From Microbacteriaceae bacterium PS02344 (lineage in GTDB: Bacteria > Actinomycetota > Actinomycetes > Actinomycetales > Microbacteriaceae): a stretch of DNA of 53,772 bases. The notes under the pieces are model-generated. The model was not told the DNA's origin. It ran no database searches and saw only the letters and a list, made by a program, of their open reading frames with translations. Shown here piece after piece: positions 1-7,933 of this stretch. Position 1 is the first letter of the stretch; each line of letters begins with the position of its first letter. A program made the position numbers and the translations under genes. The stretch spans positions 1 through 53,772 of the forward strand of contig JASCNZ010000017.1 in NCBI GenBank assembly GCA_029959905.1, in the 5' to 3' direction.

Positions 1-108
1 ATCCCCCCCCCCCCCCCCGGCCCGGGGCGGGGGCGATCGCGGGCCGGCCCCGCCGCGCGGCGGCGGCGGTGGTGACCCGCGCGTGCGGGTCGAGTGGTGC
101 GTCGGTGC
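1..108. other. Low-complexity C/G-rich contig edge
   Basis: A run of C residues is followed by alternating G and C blocks with no reading frame or signal I can support. The far end of the window looks the same, so I read both as low-quality sequence at the ends of an assembled contig, not as biological sequence. Confidence 0.6.
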
Positions 109-615
109 TCACGCGTCGGGCGCGGAGAGCGGGTCGTCCGCGACCCAGAGCTCGTCGTCGGCGCGCAGAGCGGTCCAGGCGGCGTAGAGAACGCCGACCG
201 CAGCGGCCGCACCGAGAACGATGGCGATGATCGAACCGACACCGCCGCCCTTCTTCGCGGCCTTCTTGCTCTTCTTGTGCGACGACGGCGACGGCAGACC
301 GTGACGCTTGGCGTTCGCGACGTCCCAGGCGGTGAGGGCGCTGCCCACGACACCGCCGATGACGGGAACGACCTTGTCGTCGACGACGTGCTTGCCCGCC
401 TTGACGACGGGGTTCACGACGGGTGCGAGGCGCCGGTTGTAGGTGTCCTGCACGACCGGCACGACCTGCTCGCGATTGAAGTTGCCGAGCTGGCGACCCG
501 CTTCACGGGCGACGCCGGCAGCATGCCCGACGAGCTCCTGCTGGGCCTCCCAGAGCTGGTTCGCGTCCTTCTGCAGACGACGCAGTTGCTTCTTCCGCTT
601 ACGGCTGAGGCTCAC
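109..615 (-). CDS. Hypothetical single-TM basic protein
   Basis: The 168-residue product starts at a GTG preceded by an AGGAGA ribosome site; the longer frame upstream lacks one. Residues 1-20 are very basic (SRKRKKQLRR). Residues 20-105 are Val/Ala-rich and probably amphipathic. A Ser/Lys-rich linker (109-122) leads to one predicted membrane helix (126-149) and a short acidic tail. The gene is divergent from the cyclophilin gene, 145 bp away. I do not recognise a named family and assign no function. The layout suggests a membrane-anchored protein with a large cytoplasmic N-terminal part. Confidence 0.75.
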   Translation of the reverse strand: MSLSRKRKKQLRRLQKDANQLWEAQQELVGHAAGVAREAGRQLGNFNREQVVPVVQDTYNRRLAPVVNPVVKAGKHVVDDKVVPVIGGVVGSALTAWDVANAKRHGLPSPSSHKKSKKAAKKGGGVGSIIAIVLGAAAAVGVLYAAWTALRADDELWVADDPLSAPDA

Positions 616-760
616 GTTGCTCTCCTGTCCATGTGGAGTACGGGTTCCCCATACTGCCAGAACAGGCTGGATGGCAGGAGGGAATCGCCGCCCCTTGACA
701 TCCGACCCTCCGACCCGCAATCCCCGGCTCCCTCCCTGCTCACTCTGCGAGAATGAGCAC

Positions 761-1318
761 ATGCCTCACGCTTCTCACGTCGCAACCCTGCACACCAACC
801 ACGGTGACATCGTCATCAACCTCTTCGGCGACCAGGCCCCGAAGACGGTCAAGAACTTCGTCGGTCTCGCCGACGGCACCCAGGAGTGGACGCACCCCGC
901 CACCGGCAAGCCGGGCGAGGGTCCCCTCTACAAGGACGTCGTGTTCCACCGCATCATCCCCAACTTCATGATCCAGGGCGGCGACCCGCTCGGTCAGGGC
1001 GTCGGTGGCCCCGGCTACAACTTCAACGACGAGATCAGCCCCGAGCTGAACTTCAACGAGCCCTACATCCTCGCCATGGCGAACGCGGGTCTGCGTCGCA
1101 ACGCCATCACCGGTCAGGCCGAGGGCACCAACGGCTCGCAGTTCTTCATCACCACCGACCCGACGCCGTGGCTGCAGGGCAAGCACACCATCTTCGGCGA
1201 GGTCGCCGACGACGCCTCGAAGGCGGTCGTCGACAAGATCTCGGCCGTTCCGACCGCGGCGGGCGACCGTCCGATCGAGCCGGTCGTGCTGCACTCGATC
1301 GACGTCGTCGCCGCCTGA
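761..1318 (+). CDS. ppiA: Peptidyl-prolyl cis-trans isomerase, cyclophilin type
   Basis: This 185-residue cytosolic cyclophilin catalyses cis-trans isomerisation of Xaa-Pro bonds. The core signature is at 62-75 (FHRIIPNFMIQGGD), with Arg64 as the catalytic arginine, followed by the NGSQFFITT segment and the WLQGKHTIFGEV segment that closes the fold. There is no signal peptide. An ATG at 753, eight nucleotides earlier, is in another frame, so 761 is the start that fits the family; no strong ribosome site is visible. A cyclophilin at this place, followed by rhomboid and crgA, is the conserved origin-proximal order of Actinobacteria. Confidence 0.95.
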   Translation: MPHASHVATLHTNHGDIVINLFGDQAPKTVKNFVGLADGTQEWTHPATGKPGEGPLYKDVVFHRIIPNFMIQGGDPLGQGVGGPGYNFNDEISPELNFNEPYILAMANAGLRRNAITGQAEGTNGSQFFITTDPTPWLQGKHTIFGEVADDASKAVVDKISAVPTAAGDRPIEPVVLHSIDVVAA

Positions 1319-1339
1319 CGACAGCTTCGGCCGATCCGG

Positions 1340-2239
1340 ATGACCACGCCTGAGTTCTCCCGCAACCGCGACAACTTCTGCTACCGGCATCCGGATCGGC
1401 AGAGCTTCGTGCTCTGCCAGCGCTGCCTGCGCACGATCTGCCCCGAGTGCCAGACGCAGGCCCCTGTCGGTGTCATCTGCCCCGAGTGCATGGCGGCCGA
1501 GCGCAAGAACCGCACCCCCGCGCAGAAGCGCGCCGAGCGCCGCTGGCGCGGCGGCGGCGCCGCGGTCATGGGCACCACCCGCCCCGGACGCCCGATGGTC
1601 ACCTACGTGCTGCTCGCGGTGACCTCTCTCATCGGCCTGCTGCAGCTCATCCCCGACCTCGGCGACGCGATCACCTCGCATCTGGTCTTCGCCGCGGACT
1701 ACCTCTACCCCGACCTCTCGGGCGCGCCCTTCGAGCCGTGGCGCCTGCTGACGGCGGTCTTCGCGCACAGCGGGTTCATCCACCTCGCGCTGAACATGCT
1801 CGCGCTGTGGCTCATCGGGCAGGGTCTCGAGCCGATGCTCGGCCGCGCGCGATTCCTCGCGCTGTACCTGATCAGCGGACTCGGCGGGTCGGTGATGGTG
1901 GCGGTGCTCGATCCGGGGCAGCCCACCGTCGGTGCATCCGGTGCCATCTTCGGCCTCATGGCGGCGTTGTTCATCGTGGGCCGGCACCTGGGCGCGAACG
2001 TCACCGGCATCCTCGTGATCCTCGCGATCAACTTCGTCTACGGACTCGTGTTCGGCGGTGGACGCATCTCGTGGCAGGCGCACCTCGGCGGCCTGCTGAT
2101 CGGGGCGCTGGTCGCGTTCATCATCGTCAAGACGAAGCGCCGTGACCAGCGGGTCTGGCAGATCGTCGCGCTCTCGGCCCTCGCCGTCGCCCTGCTCGCC
2201 ATCGTCTTCGTGGTGCCGCCGCTGCTGCTCCTGGCCTGA
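1340..2239 (+). CDS. Rhomboid family intramembrane serine protease with N-terminal zinc-binding segment
   Basis: This 299-residue membrane protease cleaves transmembrane substrates within the bilayer. The N-terminal 50 residues hold a cysteine/histidine cluster (C14, H17, C26, C29, C34, C37, C47, C50) typical of the B-box-like finger in actinobacterial rhomboids. The membrane core shows HLALNMLALW (148-157), the catalytic GASG (Ser200) and the partner histidine in AHLGG (His248), so the catalytic dyad is intact. It begins 21 nt after ppiA without a clear ribosome site and is probably co-transcribed. A hairpin downstream separates it from convergent crgA. Its substrate cannot be read from sequence. 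Confidence 0.93.
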   Translation: MTTPEFSRNRDNFCYRHPDRQSFVLCQRCLRTICPECQTQAPVGVICPECMAAERKNRTPAQKRAERRWRGGGAAVMGTTRPGRPMVTYVLLAVTSLIGLLQLIPDLGDAITSHLVFAADYLYPDLSGAPFEPWRLLTAVFAHSGFIHLALNMLALWLIGQGLEPMLGRARFLALYLISGLGGSVMVAVLDPGQPTVGASGAIFGLMAALFIVGRHLGANVTGILVILAINFVYGLVFGGGRISWQAHLGGLLIGALVAFIIVKTKRRDQRVWQIVALSALAVALLAIVFVVPPLLLLA

Positions 2240-2245
2240 TCAGAG

Positions 2246-2354
2246 GTTGTTAACAACTCTGTTTACACCTGTGAATAACACCCGTGTAATTCTCCCCAGG
2301 TGTGGAAAGACCTGTGGATAACTCTGTGGGCGGCTTGTGAATTGCTGTGGACGC
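2246..2354. other. AT-rich array of DnaA-box-like TGTG sequences
   Basis: The array begins with a 12-nt palindrome (GTTGTTAACAAC, 2246-2257). It contains a perfect E. coli-type DnaA box on the minus strand (TGTGGATAA, 2313-2321), a second consensus-compatible box (TGTGAATAA, 2270-2278) and several degenerate copies. TGTG-type units start at 2301, 2313, 2325, 2336 and 2346, which is 10-12 nt spacing, about one helical turn. The stretch is much more AT-rich than its surroundings and lies between two gene 3' ends, where no promoter is expected. Confidence 0.6.
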
Positions 2355-2360
2355 CACGAC

Positions 2361-2390
2361 GAAGGCCCCCCGCTGGAGCGAGGGGCCTTC
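2361..2390. terminator. Bidirectional hairpin between rhomboid gene and crgA
   Basis: The arms GAAGGCCCC (2361-2369) and GGGGCCTTC (2382-2390) form a perfect 9-bp stem with a 12-nt loop. It sits between convergent genes, so it can serve both. No T-tract follows, as is common in high-GC genomes. Confidence 0.75.
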
Positions 2391-2410
2391 GGAAGGCGAG
2401 ACGGATGCGG

Positions 2411-2650
2411 TCAGCGCCAGCGCGTGGTCATGAGGAAGCCGATCAACGCGATGCCGAGACCGATGGCGAGGTTCCAGCTCCCCAGACCGGGGATGGGGAA
2501 CTGCTGACCGGAGATGTAGAACACGAGGATCCAGATCAGGCCGAGCAGCATGAAGCCGAGCATCACCGGCTTGAACCAGACGGCGTTGGGGGCGACGTCC
2601 CCTTCGGAGCGCTCGATCACGGGTTCTTCGGGCTTGCGGTCTCGTGCCAT
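2411..2650 (-). CDS. crgA: Cell division protein CrgA
   Basis: The product has 79 residues. CrgA is a small actinobacterial membrane protein that interacts with FtsZ and septal peptidoglycan enzymes and helps coordinate septation with growth. A charged N-terminus leads to two predicted membrane helices (about 27-47 and 58-75) separated by the FPIPGLGSWN turn, and it ends in TTRWR; the length and two-helix layout match the family. A TACACT hexamer lies 6 nt before the ATG, suggesting a leaderless transcript. The gene diverges from the sortase gene, as in related genomes. Confidence 0.93.
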   Translation of the reverse strand: MARDRKPEEPVIERSEGDVAPNAVWFKPVMLGFMLLGLIWILVFYISGQQFPIPGLGSWNLAIGLGIALIGFLMTTRWR

Positions 2651-2728
2651 TCCGCCAGTGTACCGAAAGCGCATGGCCGTACCCACAGCGGATGCTCCGC
2701 CCTCAGCACGAGGAGATAGGATCGCGCC
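2651..2728. promoter_or_regulatory. Divergent crgA / sortase promoter region, leaderless on both sides
   Basis: On the minus strand the -10-like TACACT (2657-2662) is 6 nt from the crgA ATG. On the plus strand TAGGAT (2717-2722) is 6 nt from the sortase ATG. With this spacing transcription would begin at or next to the A of each start codon. This is inferred from spacing, not from transcript data. Confidence 0.55.
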
Positions 2729-3523
2729 ATGAGTGCATCCGTCGTTCCTGGGGGGCGGCGCGCACGGGGGTCCCGTCCGCGTTCGCGCGCGACCTTCGCG
2801 AGCGTCCTCGGCGAGCTGCTGCTGACCGCCGGCGTGCTGGTGCTGCTGTTCGTCGCCTGGCAGATGTGGATCGGCGACATCATCATCAACGCCCAGAAGA
2901 ACGACGAAGGCGCGGCCACCGTCGCCGAATACGCGGCCGGCCCCGCGCCCGAGGCTCCTCCTGCCACCGTGACCGACGACGGGACGACCGTCTACGAGCC
3001 GGTCATCCCCGCGCATCCTGCCGAGACCGAGCAGCTCGGTGTGATGCACATCCCGCGCTTCGGCACCGACTACATCAAGGGCATCTACGGCGGCACAACC
3101 CGCGCGCGCACGCTCGACCATCTCGGCATCGGCGTCTACACGAACTCGAAGATGCCCGGCGAAGTGGGCAACTTCGCCATGGCCGGCCACCGCACCACCT
3201 GGGGCAAGCCGTTCAACCAGCTCGACAAGCTGCAGATCGGCGACGCGATCGTCGTCGAGACGCCCGACGGCTGGTACACCTACCGCTTCCGCACGCTCGA
3301 ATACGTCAAGCCGACCCAGACCGACGTGCTCGCCGACGTGCCGCAGATGCCCGAGGTCGCCACGGGGGAGCGGTACATCACGCTCACGGCATGTTCACCC
3401 TTGTACTCGCTCGCCGAGCGCATCGTCGCCTACGGCGTCTTCGAGAGCTTCCAGCCCCGCGCCGAGGGACCGCCCGCGGCGCTGACCGATCCGCCGCCCC
3501 CGCCGGCCGCGCCGTCTCTCTGA
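2729..3523 (+). CDS. srtE: Class E sortase
   Basis: This 264-residue membrane transpeptidase cuts LAxTG-type sorting signals and attaches surface proteins to peptidoglycan. A basic N-terminus and one helix (about 27-48) anchor it, followed by the sortase beta-barrel. The catalytic residues are present: His154 in AGHRTTWG, Cys222 in TLTACSP and Arg231 in AERIVAYG. It ends with a Pro-rich tail. It is probably expressed from the TAGGAT leaderless promoter and forms an operon with the 51-residue membrane protein and trpG. Class E enzymes prefer LAxTG motifs, and a protein with LATTG is encoded at 26.7-30.2 kb, a plausible substrate. Confidence 0.92.
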   Translation: MSASVVPGGRRARGSRPRSRATFASVLGELLLTAGVLVLLFVAWQMWIGDIIINAQKNDEGAATVAEYAAGPAPEAPPATVTDDGTTVYEPVIPAHPAETEQLGVMHIPRFGTDYIKGIYGGTTRARTLDHLGIGVYTNSKMPGEVGNFAMAGHRTTWGKPFNQLDKLQIGDAIVVETPDGWYTYRFRTLEYVKPTQTDVLADVPQMPEVATGERYITLTACSPLYSLAERIVAYGVFESFQPRAEGPPAALTDPPPPPAAPSL

Positions 3524-3539
3524 GCCGCGAGGAGAATCC

Positions 3540-3695
3540 ATGTACCCCGCATTCTGGCGCCTGCTGCCCGGACCCTGGTTCGTGCGGCTGCTCATCGTCC
3601 TCGTGCTCGTCGCCGCCATTATCTACGGGCTGTTCTGGTACGTGTTCCCGTGGATCAGCCCCATCGTGAACCCGGGCGAGGTCGACCTCGAATGA
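3540..3695 (+). CDS. Small single-TM protein between sortase and trpG
   Basis: This 51-residue protein has an excellent ribosome site (CGAGGAG, 8 nt before the ATG) and one hydrophobic helix (about 15-37). It begins with the aromatic stretch MYPAFWRLLPGPWF and ends with an acidic tail. Its stop overlaps the trpG start (ATGA), so the two are probably translationally coupled, and it follows the sortase stop by 16 nt. I do not recognise the family. Its conserved-looking place in this operon suggests a real membrane protein, perhaps a sortase accessory, but nothing in the sequence shows that. Confidence 0.8.
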   Translation: MYPAFWRLLPGPWFVRLLIVLVLVAAIIYGLFWYVFPWISPIVNPGEVDLE

Positions 3696-4324
3696 CTCGG
3701 GTGCTCGTGGTCGACAACCACGACAGCTTCGTGCATACCCTGATCGGCTATCTGCATGAACTCGGCGCCGAGACCGAGATGGTCGAGGCGGATACCGTCG
3801 ATGTCCATGCCGTCGAGGGCATGATCGATCGGTTCGACGGGCTTCTGCTCTCGCCGGGACCCGGTGCGCCGCGCGATGCCGGCGTCTCGAGCGATGTCGT
3901 GCAACTCGCCGTCGCGCGGCGCATGCCGCTGCTGGGCGTGTGCCTGGGGCATCAGGTCATCGCCGAGGCGCTCGGCGCACCGGTCGTCGAGGCGCCCGAA
4001 CTGATGCACGGCATGGTGTCGTCGGTCACCCACGACGGCTCGAGCCTCTTCGACGGCATCCCGTCGCCCTTCGTCGCCGGGCGGTACCACTCGCTCGGCG
4101 TGCGCGCGTCGGACCTGCCCGTCGACCTCGCCGTGACCGCTCGCGCCGACACAGGTGCGGTGATGGCGATCGCGCATCGCGTGCTGCCGATCGTCGGGGT
4201 GCAGTTCCACCCCGAGAGCGTGCTCACCGAAGGCGGCTACCGGCTGTTGGCCAACTGGCTCGCGGCGTGCGGCGACGCCGATGCGGTCGCGCGCTCGGCA
4301 GCGCTGCACCCGCTCGTCGGCTGA
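3692..4324 (+). CDS. Glutamine amidotransferase, anthranilate / aminodeoxychorismate synthase component II
   Basis: This class I glutamine amidotransferase has 210 residues and releases ammonia from glutamine for a chorismate-using partner. The triad is intact: Cys84 in GVCLGHQ, and His173 and Glu175 in FHPES; the LLSPGPGAP oxyanion segment is at 51-60. No component I gene is nearby. The same orphan gene sits at this place near the origin in many Actinobacteria (trpG/pabA), where it may serve folate or tryptophan synthesis. The ATG overlaps the preceding stop by four bases. The downstream junction with convergent pknB holds tandem repeats. Confidence 0.9.
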   Translation: MTRVLVVDNHDSFVHTLIGYLHELGAETEMVEADTVDVHAVEGMIDRFDGLLLSPGPGAPRDAGVSSDVVQLAVARRMPLLGVCLGHQVIAEALGAPVVEAPELMHGMVSSVTHDGSSLFDGIPSPFVAGRYHSLGVRASDLPVDLAVTARADTGAVMAIAHRVLPIVGVQFHPESVLTEGGYRLLANWLAACGDADAVARSAALHPLVG

Positions 4325-4389
4325 GGGCTCGCTCGGCGGCTGAGGGCTCGCTCGGCGGCTGAGGGCCCGCTCGGCGGCTCAGAGCCCTC
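4321..4389. repeat. Three 19-nt tandem repeats and an inverted arm between trpG and pknB
   Basis: The unit CTGAGGGCTCGCTCGGCGG occupies 4321-4339 and 4340-4358, and again at 4359-4377 with one change. GAGCCCTC (4382-4389) is the inverse of the GAGGGCTC in units one and two, so a hairpin with alternative registers can form. It lies between convergent genes and may end transcription from either side. Confidence 0.8.
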
Positions 4390-4414
4390 TGCGGCTGACG
4401 ACTCGCGCGGCGGC

Positions 4415-6100
4415 TCAGCCGGCTCCGGTGCAGTAGCGCAGCTCGACGGTCGATCCCACCGCGACGTCGCCCGGGGGGGCCGACATCGAGACGACCGTGG
4501 GCGGCGCGGTCGCGACGCAGTCGGCCTGCTCGACAGGCGCGGCCACGAGCCCCAGGTTCTCGAGGTTCGCGGTGGCGGCGTCGACCGTCCAACCCGCCAT
4601 GTCGTTGAGCGTGACCTTGCCACTGGCGACCACGAGGTTCACGACCGTACTCGGCGCGACCTCGGCATCGGCCGGCTGGCTGGCCGAGATGACGGTGTCG
4701 GTCGCGAGGCCCTTGTCGTTGCGTTGGATGACGGTGCCGACCGAGAGTCCGGCATCGGTCAATGCCTTCTTGGCGGCGTCGAGCTTCATGCCCTCCACCG
4801 AGGGCACGACCACCATCTCCTGACCGGTCGATACGTACAGGGTCACGAGGTCGCCCTCGTCGACGGCGGTGCCGGCGGCGGGATCGGTGCGGATGACGTT
4901 GCCCTCGCTGACCTCGGCACTCGACTCGAGCACGATCTTGGCTTCGAGATCGAGCCCGGCCAGATCGTCTTGCGCGCGCTCGGACGCGACGTCGACGAGG
5001 TCGGGCACGACGCGGGCCGAGTCGGGCACCTCGGGCGTGCGCACGGTGACGACCCAGAACAGCACCGAGGCGATCAGCACGGCGAGCAGCGCGACACCCG
5101 CCCAGATCCAAGCGACCGGCGGACCCGATTGCGTGCGGGCCATCGTGGTGTCGGTGCTGAGCTGGCGCAGCGAGCGCGCGGTCTCCTGCGCCTGCCGCGG
5201 GTTGGGGCCGTAGAGTTCGCTGGTCAGCGCGCCGAGCTGCTTGCGCGTCGGAGCGGCGCCCGTGACGGCGCCGTCGAGAGCGGCGCGGAAGTGCGCGGCG
5301 TCGGGGTACCGCTGGTACGGGTCCTTCGCAAGCGCGCGCAGCACGATCGGGTCGAGCGCCCCGGGTACCTGCTCGTTGAGCTCGGTCGGCGGGATGGGCG
5401 TCTCGCTGACGTGCTGGTAGGCGACGGCGACGGGGGAGTCGCCGCGGAACGGCTGGCGGCCCGTGAGCAGCTCGTAGAGCACGACGCCGGTGGAGTAGAG
5501 GTCGGCGCGGGCGTCGACGGGCTCGCCCTTGGCCTGCTCGGGCGAGAAGTACGCGGCGGTGCCGATGATCTGCGTGGTCTGCGCGACGGTCGACGACGAG
5601 TCGGAGACGGCCCGGGCGATGCCGAAGTCCATCACCTTGACCTTGCCGTTCGGCAGCACCATGACGTTGCCCGGCTTGATGTCGCGGTGCACGACACCCG
5701 CGCGGTGCGAGTAGTCGAGCGCCTCGAGGATGCCGTCGACGTAGCGCACCGCGTCGTCGAGCGGCACGGGGCCCTCGGCGATGATCTGCTTGAGCAGGCG
5801 GCCGTGCACGAGCTCCATCACGATGTACGGCGGATCGTCGGACGACGGATCGCTCGCCGAGTCGCCGGCATCGTAGACCCGCACGATCGAGGGGTGCGAC
5901 ATGCGCGATGCGGCCTGCGCCTCGAGCCGGAACCGGGTGCGGAACGCGGTGTCTCGAGCGAGGTCGGCGTCGAGGATCTTGATCGCGACGTCGCGCCCCA
6001 GAGTCAGGTCGTAGCCCCGGTAGACCTTCGCCATTCCGCCCTGACCGATGAGCTCATCGACGCGGTAACGACCCGCGAGAACGCGTGGCTCTGTGGACAC
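4415..6100 (-). CDS. pknB: Serine/threonine protein kinase PknB with PASTA domains
   Basis: This 561-residue membrane kinase senses peptidoglycan fragments and controls cell-wall synthesis and division. The Hanks-type kinase domain covers about 10-275, with Lys41, HRD at 138-140 and DFG at 158-160. A juxtamembrane linker leads to a single helix (about 329-353) and three extracellular PASTA repeats (about 364-427, 429-492, 497-559). M. tuberculosis PknB has four, so this copy is one shorter. It starts with GTG after an AGGGGG site. It is the last gene of the fhaA-pknB operon, 48 bp after pknA. Confidence 0.95.
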   Translation of the reverse strand: MSTEPRVLAGRYRVDELIGQGGMAKVYRGYDLTLGRDVAIKILDADLARDTAFRTRFRLEAQAASRMSHPSIVRVYDAGDSASDPSSDDPPYIVMELVHGRLLKQIIAEGPVPLDDAVRYVDGILEALDYSHRAGVVHRDIKPGNVMVLPNGKVKVMDFGIARAVSDSSSTVAQTTQIIGTAAYFSPEQAKGEPVDARADLYSTGVVLYELLTGRQPFRGDSPVAVAYQHVSETPIPPTELNEQVPGALDPIVLRALAKDPYQRYPDAAHFRAALDGAVTGAAPTRKQLGALTSELYGPNPRQAQETARSLRQLSTDTTMARTQSGPPVAWIWAGVALLAVLIASVLFWVVTVRTPEVPDSARVVPDLVDVASERAQDDLAGLDLEAKIVLESSAEVSEGNVIRTDPAAGTAVDEGDLVTLYVSTGQEMVVVPSVEGMKLDAAKKALTDAGLSVGTVIQRNDKGLATDTVISASQPADAEVAPSTVVNLVVASGKVTLNDMAGWTVDAATANLENLGLVAAPVEQADCVATAPPTVVSMSAPPGDVAVGSTVELRYCTGAG

Positions 6101-6148
6101 GACTGGACCCCCTGGAACACGAACGATGGAAAGACTCGACGGGCAACA

Positions 6149-7933
6149 CTACCCTTGCGGGCTGCCCCCACCCTGCGTGGTGCCCGTGCCGTTGCCATTG
6201 CCGTCGCCGTTCCCATTGCCGGGAGGCGTGGTCGCGGCCACGATCGGTCCGGACTGGCCTTGCGGCGAGACCTCGGAGGGCCGATCGCCGCAGAAGGCGC
6301 GGTACGTCGCGGTGACGACCTGGCCGGCCTTGCCCGCGTCGACCGTGATCTGGCTGGAGCGCTGGCTCGGGTCGAAGTTGAACACCGTCTGCCCGTTGTC
6401 GAACGTCGCGTTGGTGAGGGTGACCTCGTAGGCCGTGAGGTTGCCGGTGCCGGACGGGCACGAGTACGCCGTCCAGTTGACCGTCGCCTGGCCGCCCTCG
6501 GTGAATGTGCCCGAGAACGTCGGAGCGTTCTGCGGCTTGCCCACCGAGACCTGCTCGGCGTACAGGAACAGGGTGATGTCCGAACCCGGCTGCACCGAGC
6601 CGCGCGGCTCGACGCGCTCGACGGCGCCGACCAGGTCGGCGGAGGGAGCGGTTGTGCCTCCGGTCTCACAACGAGGTACGAGACCGGCATCGCGCGCCGC
6701 GGCGAGAGCGGCGTCGCAGCTCTGACCGACCAGCCCGAGCGCATCGACGTCGACCGCCTCCGGCTCGGGAGTCTCGGTCTCGGTCTCGGTCGGCGTGGGC
6801 CGCGGCGTGGCCGGGGCGCTCGTCGACGGGGTGGGATCGGCATCCGCATCGCCCTGGTTCATGAGCGAGAACACCGTTCCGGCGATCGCGATCAGCAGCA
6901 GGGCGATGAGCGCGACGAGCGGCCACGTCCAGCGGCTGCGCTTCTTCTTGACGACCTCGTCGGTCGGCTCGGCGGCGGCCGCCGGTACCTGCGCCGTGGT
7001 CGGCAGGATGCGCGTCGTGCCGTCGTCGCCGGTCGAGAGCATCCGGGTGGCGTCGTCGTCGGCCGCGACTCCGCCCGTGGCGATGGCGGGAACAGCGATG
7101 GCGGCGGAGTTCAGGTCGCCGCGACGCAGCGCCTGCGCGGCACGGGCGACACTGGCCGACGACGACGGACGGTCGCCCGGCTTCTTGGCGATCATCGCCA
7201 TCACCAGGTTCTGCACCGGGATGGGCACGGTCGGCGGCAGCGGCGGCGGCTGCTCGTTGATCTGCGCCATGGCGATCGCGACCTGCGACTCGCCGGTGAA
7301 GGGACGCTTGCCGGCGAGGCACTCGTACGCGACGATGCCGAGCGAGTACGTGTCGGTGGCCGGCGACGCCGGGTGGCCGGATGCCTGCTCGGGGGAGAGG
7401 TACTGCACGGTGCCCATGACCTGGCCCGTCGCGGTGAGCGGCACCTGGTCGGCGATGCGCGCGATGCCGAAGTCGGTGATCTTCACCCGCCCGTCGGGCG
7501 TGATCAGCAGGTTGCCCGGCTTGATGTCGCGGTGCACGAGGCCCGCGGCGTGCGCGGCCTGCAGGGCAGACGCCGTCTGCGCGACGATGTCGAGCGTCTT
7601 GTCGGCGTTCAGTGCGCCGTCGCGTTCGAGGATCGTCGAGAGCGCCTCGCCGGGCACGAGCTCCATGACGAGGTAGGCGCTGCCGTTCTCCTCGCCGTAG
7701 TCGAACACGCTCGCGATGCCCTCGTGGTTGACGAGTGCGGCGTGGCGGGCCTCGGCGCGGAAGCGCTCGAGGAACCCGGGGTCGCCCATGTACTCGTCTT
7801 TGAGGATCTTGATCGCGACGGTACGCCCGATGACGTGATCCGTCGCCTCCCAGACCTCGCCCATACCGCCGATCGCGATACGCGACTGCAGCTCGTAACG
7901 ACCACCGAACGACACACCCTGCGTCGGCCTCAT
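6149..7933 (-). CDS. pknA: Serine/threonine protein kinase PknA with extracellular PASTA-like and Fn3-like domains
   Basis: The 594-residue product begins at an ATG overlapping the pbpA stop (ATGA), which decides the start. The kinase domain covers about 13-270, with Lys42, HRD at 134-136 and DFG at 154-156. An Ala/Thr-rich linker precedes one membrane helix (about 336-358), then a Thr/Pro/Glu linker, a PASTA-like segment (about 396-461) and a beta-rich Fn3-like segment (about 466-567), ending in a Gly/Asn-rich tail. The M. tuberculosis PknA extracellular part is short and lacks such domains, so this one may bind a ligand. It phosphorylates cell-division and wall proteins in known systems. 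Confidence 0.93.
   Translation of the reverse strand: MRPTQGVSFGGRYELQSRIAIGGMGEVWEATDHVIGRTVAIKILKDEYMGDPGFLERFRAEARHAALVNHEGIASVFDYGEENGSAYLVMELVPGEALSTILERDGALNADKTLDIVAQTASALQAAHAAGLVHRDIKPGNLLITPDGRVKITDFGIARIADQVPLTATGQVMGTVQYLSPEQASGHPASPATDTYSLGIVAYECLAGKRPFTGESQVAIAMAQINEQPPPLPPTVPIPVQNLVMAMIAKKPGDRPSSSASVARAAQALRRGDLNSAAIAVPAIATGGVAADDDATRMLSTGDDGTTRILPTTAQVPAAAAEPTDEVVKKKRSRWTWPLVALIALLLIAIAGTVFSLMNQGDADADPTPSTSAPATPRPTPTETETETPEPEAVDVDALGLVGQSCDAALAAARDAGLVPRCETGGTTAPSADLVGAVERVEPRGSVQPGSDITLFLYAEQVSVGKPQNAPTFSGTFTEGGQATVNWTAYSCPSGTGNLTAYEVTLTNATFDNGQTVFNFDPSQRSSQITVDAGKAGQVVTATYRAFCGDRPSEVSPQGQSGPIVAATTPPGNGNGDGNGNGTGTTQGGGSPQG

Noticed and set aside
1..108. Functional GC-rich element at the contig start
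   Set aside because: The homopolymer-like C/G runs are mirrored at the other end of the window and look like assembly edge noise.
3692..4324. Calling trpG part of a tryptophan operon
   Set aside because: No trpE, trpD or other tryptophan gene is nearby; the conserved origin-proximal position suggests a standalone amidotransferase that may serve folate synthesis instead.
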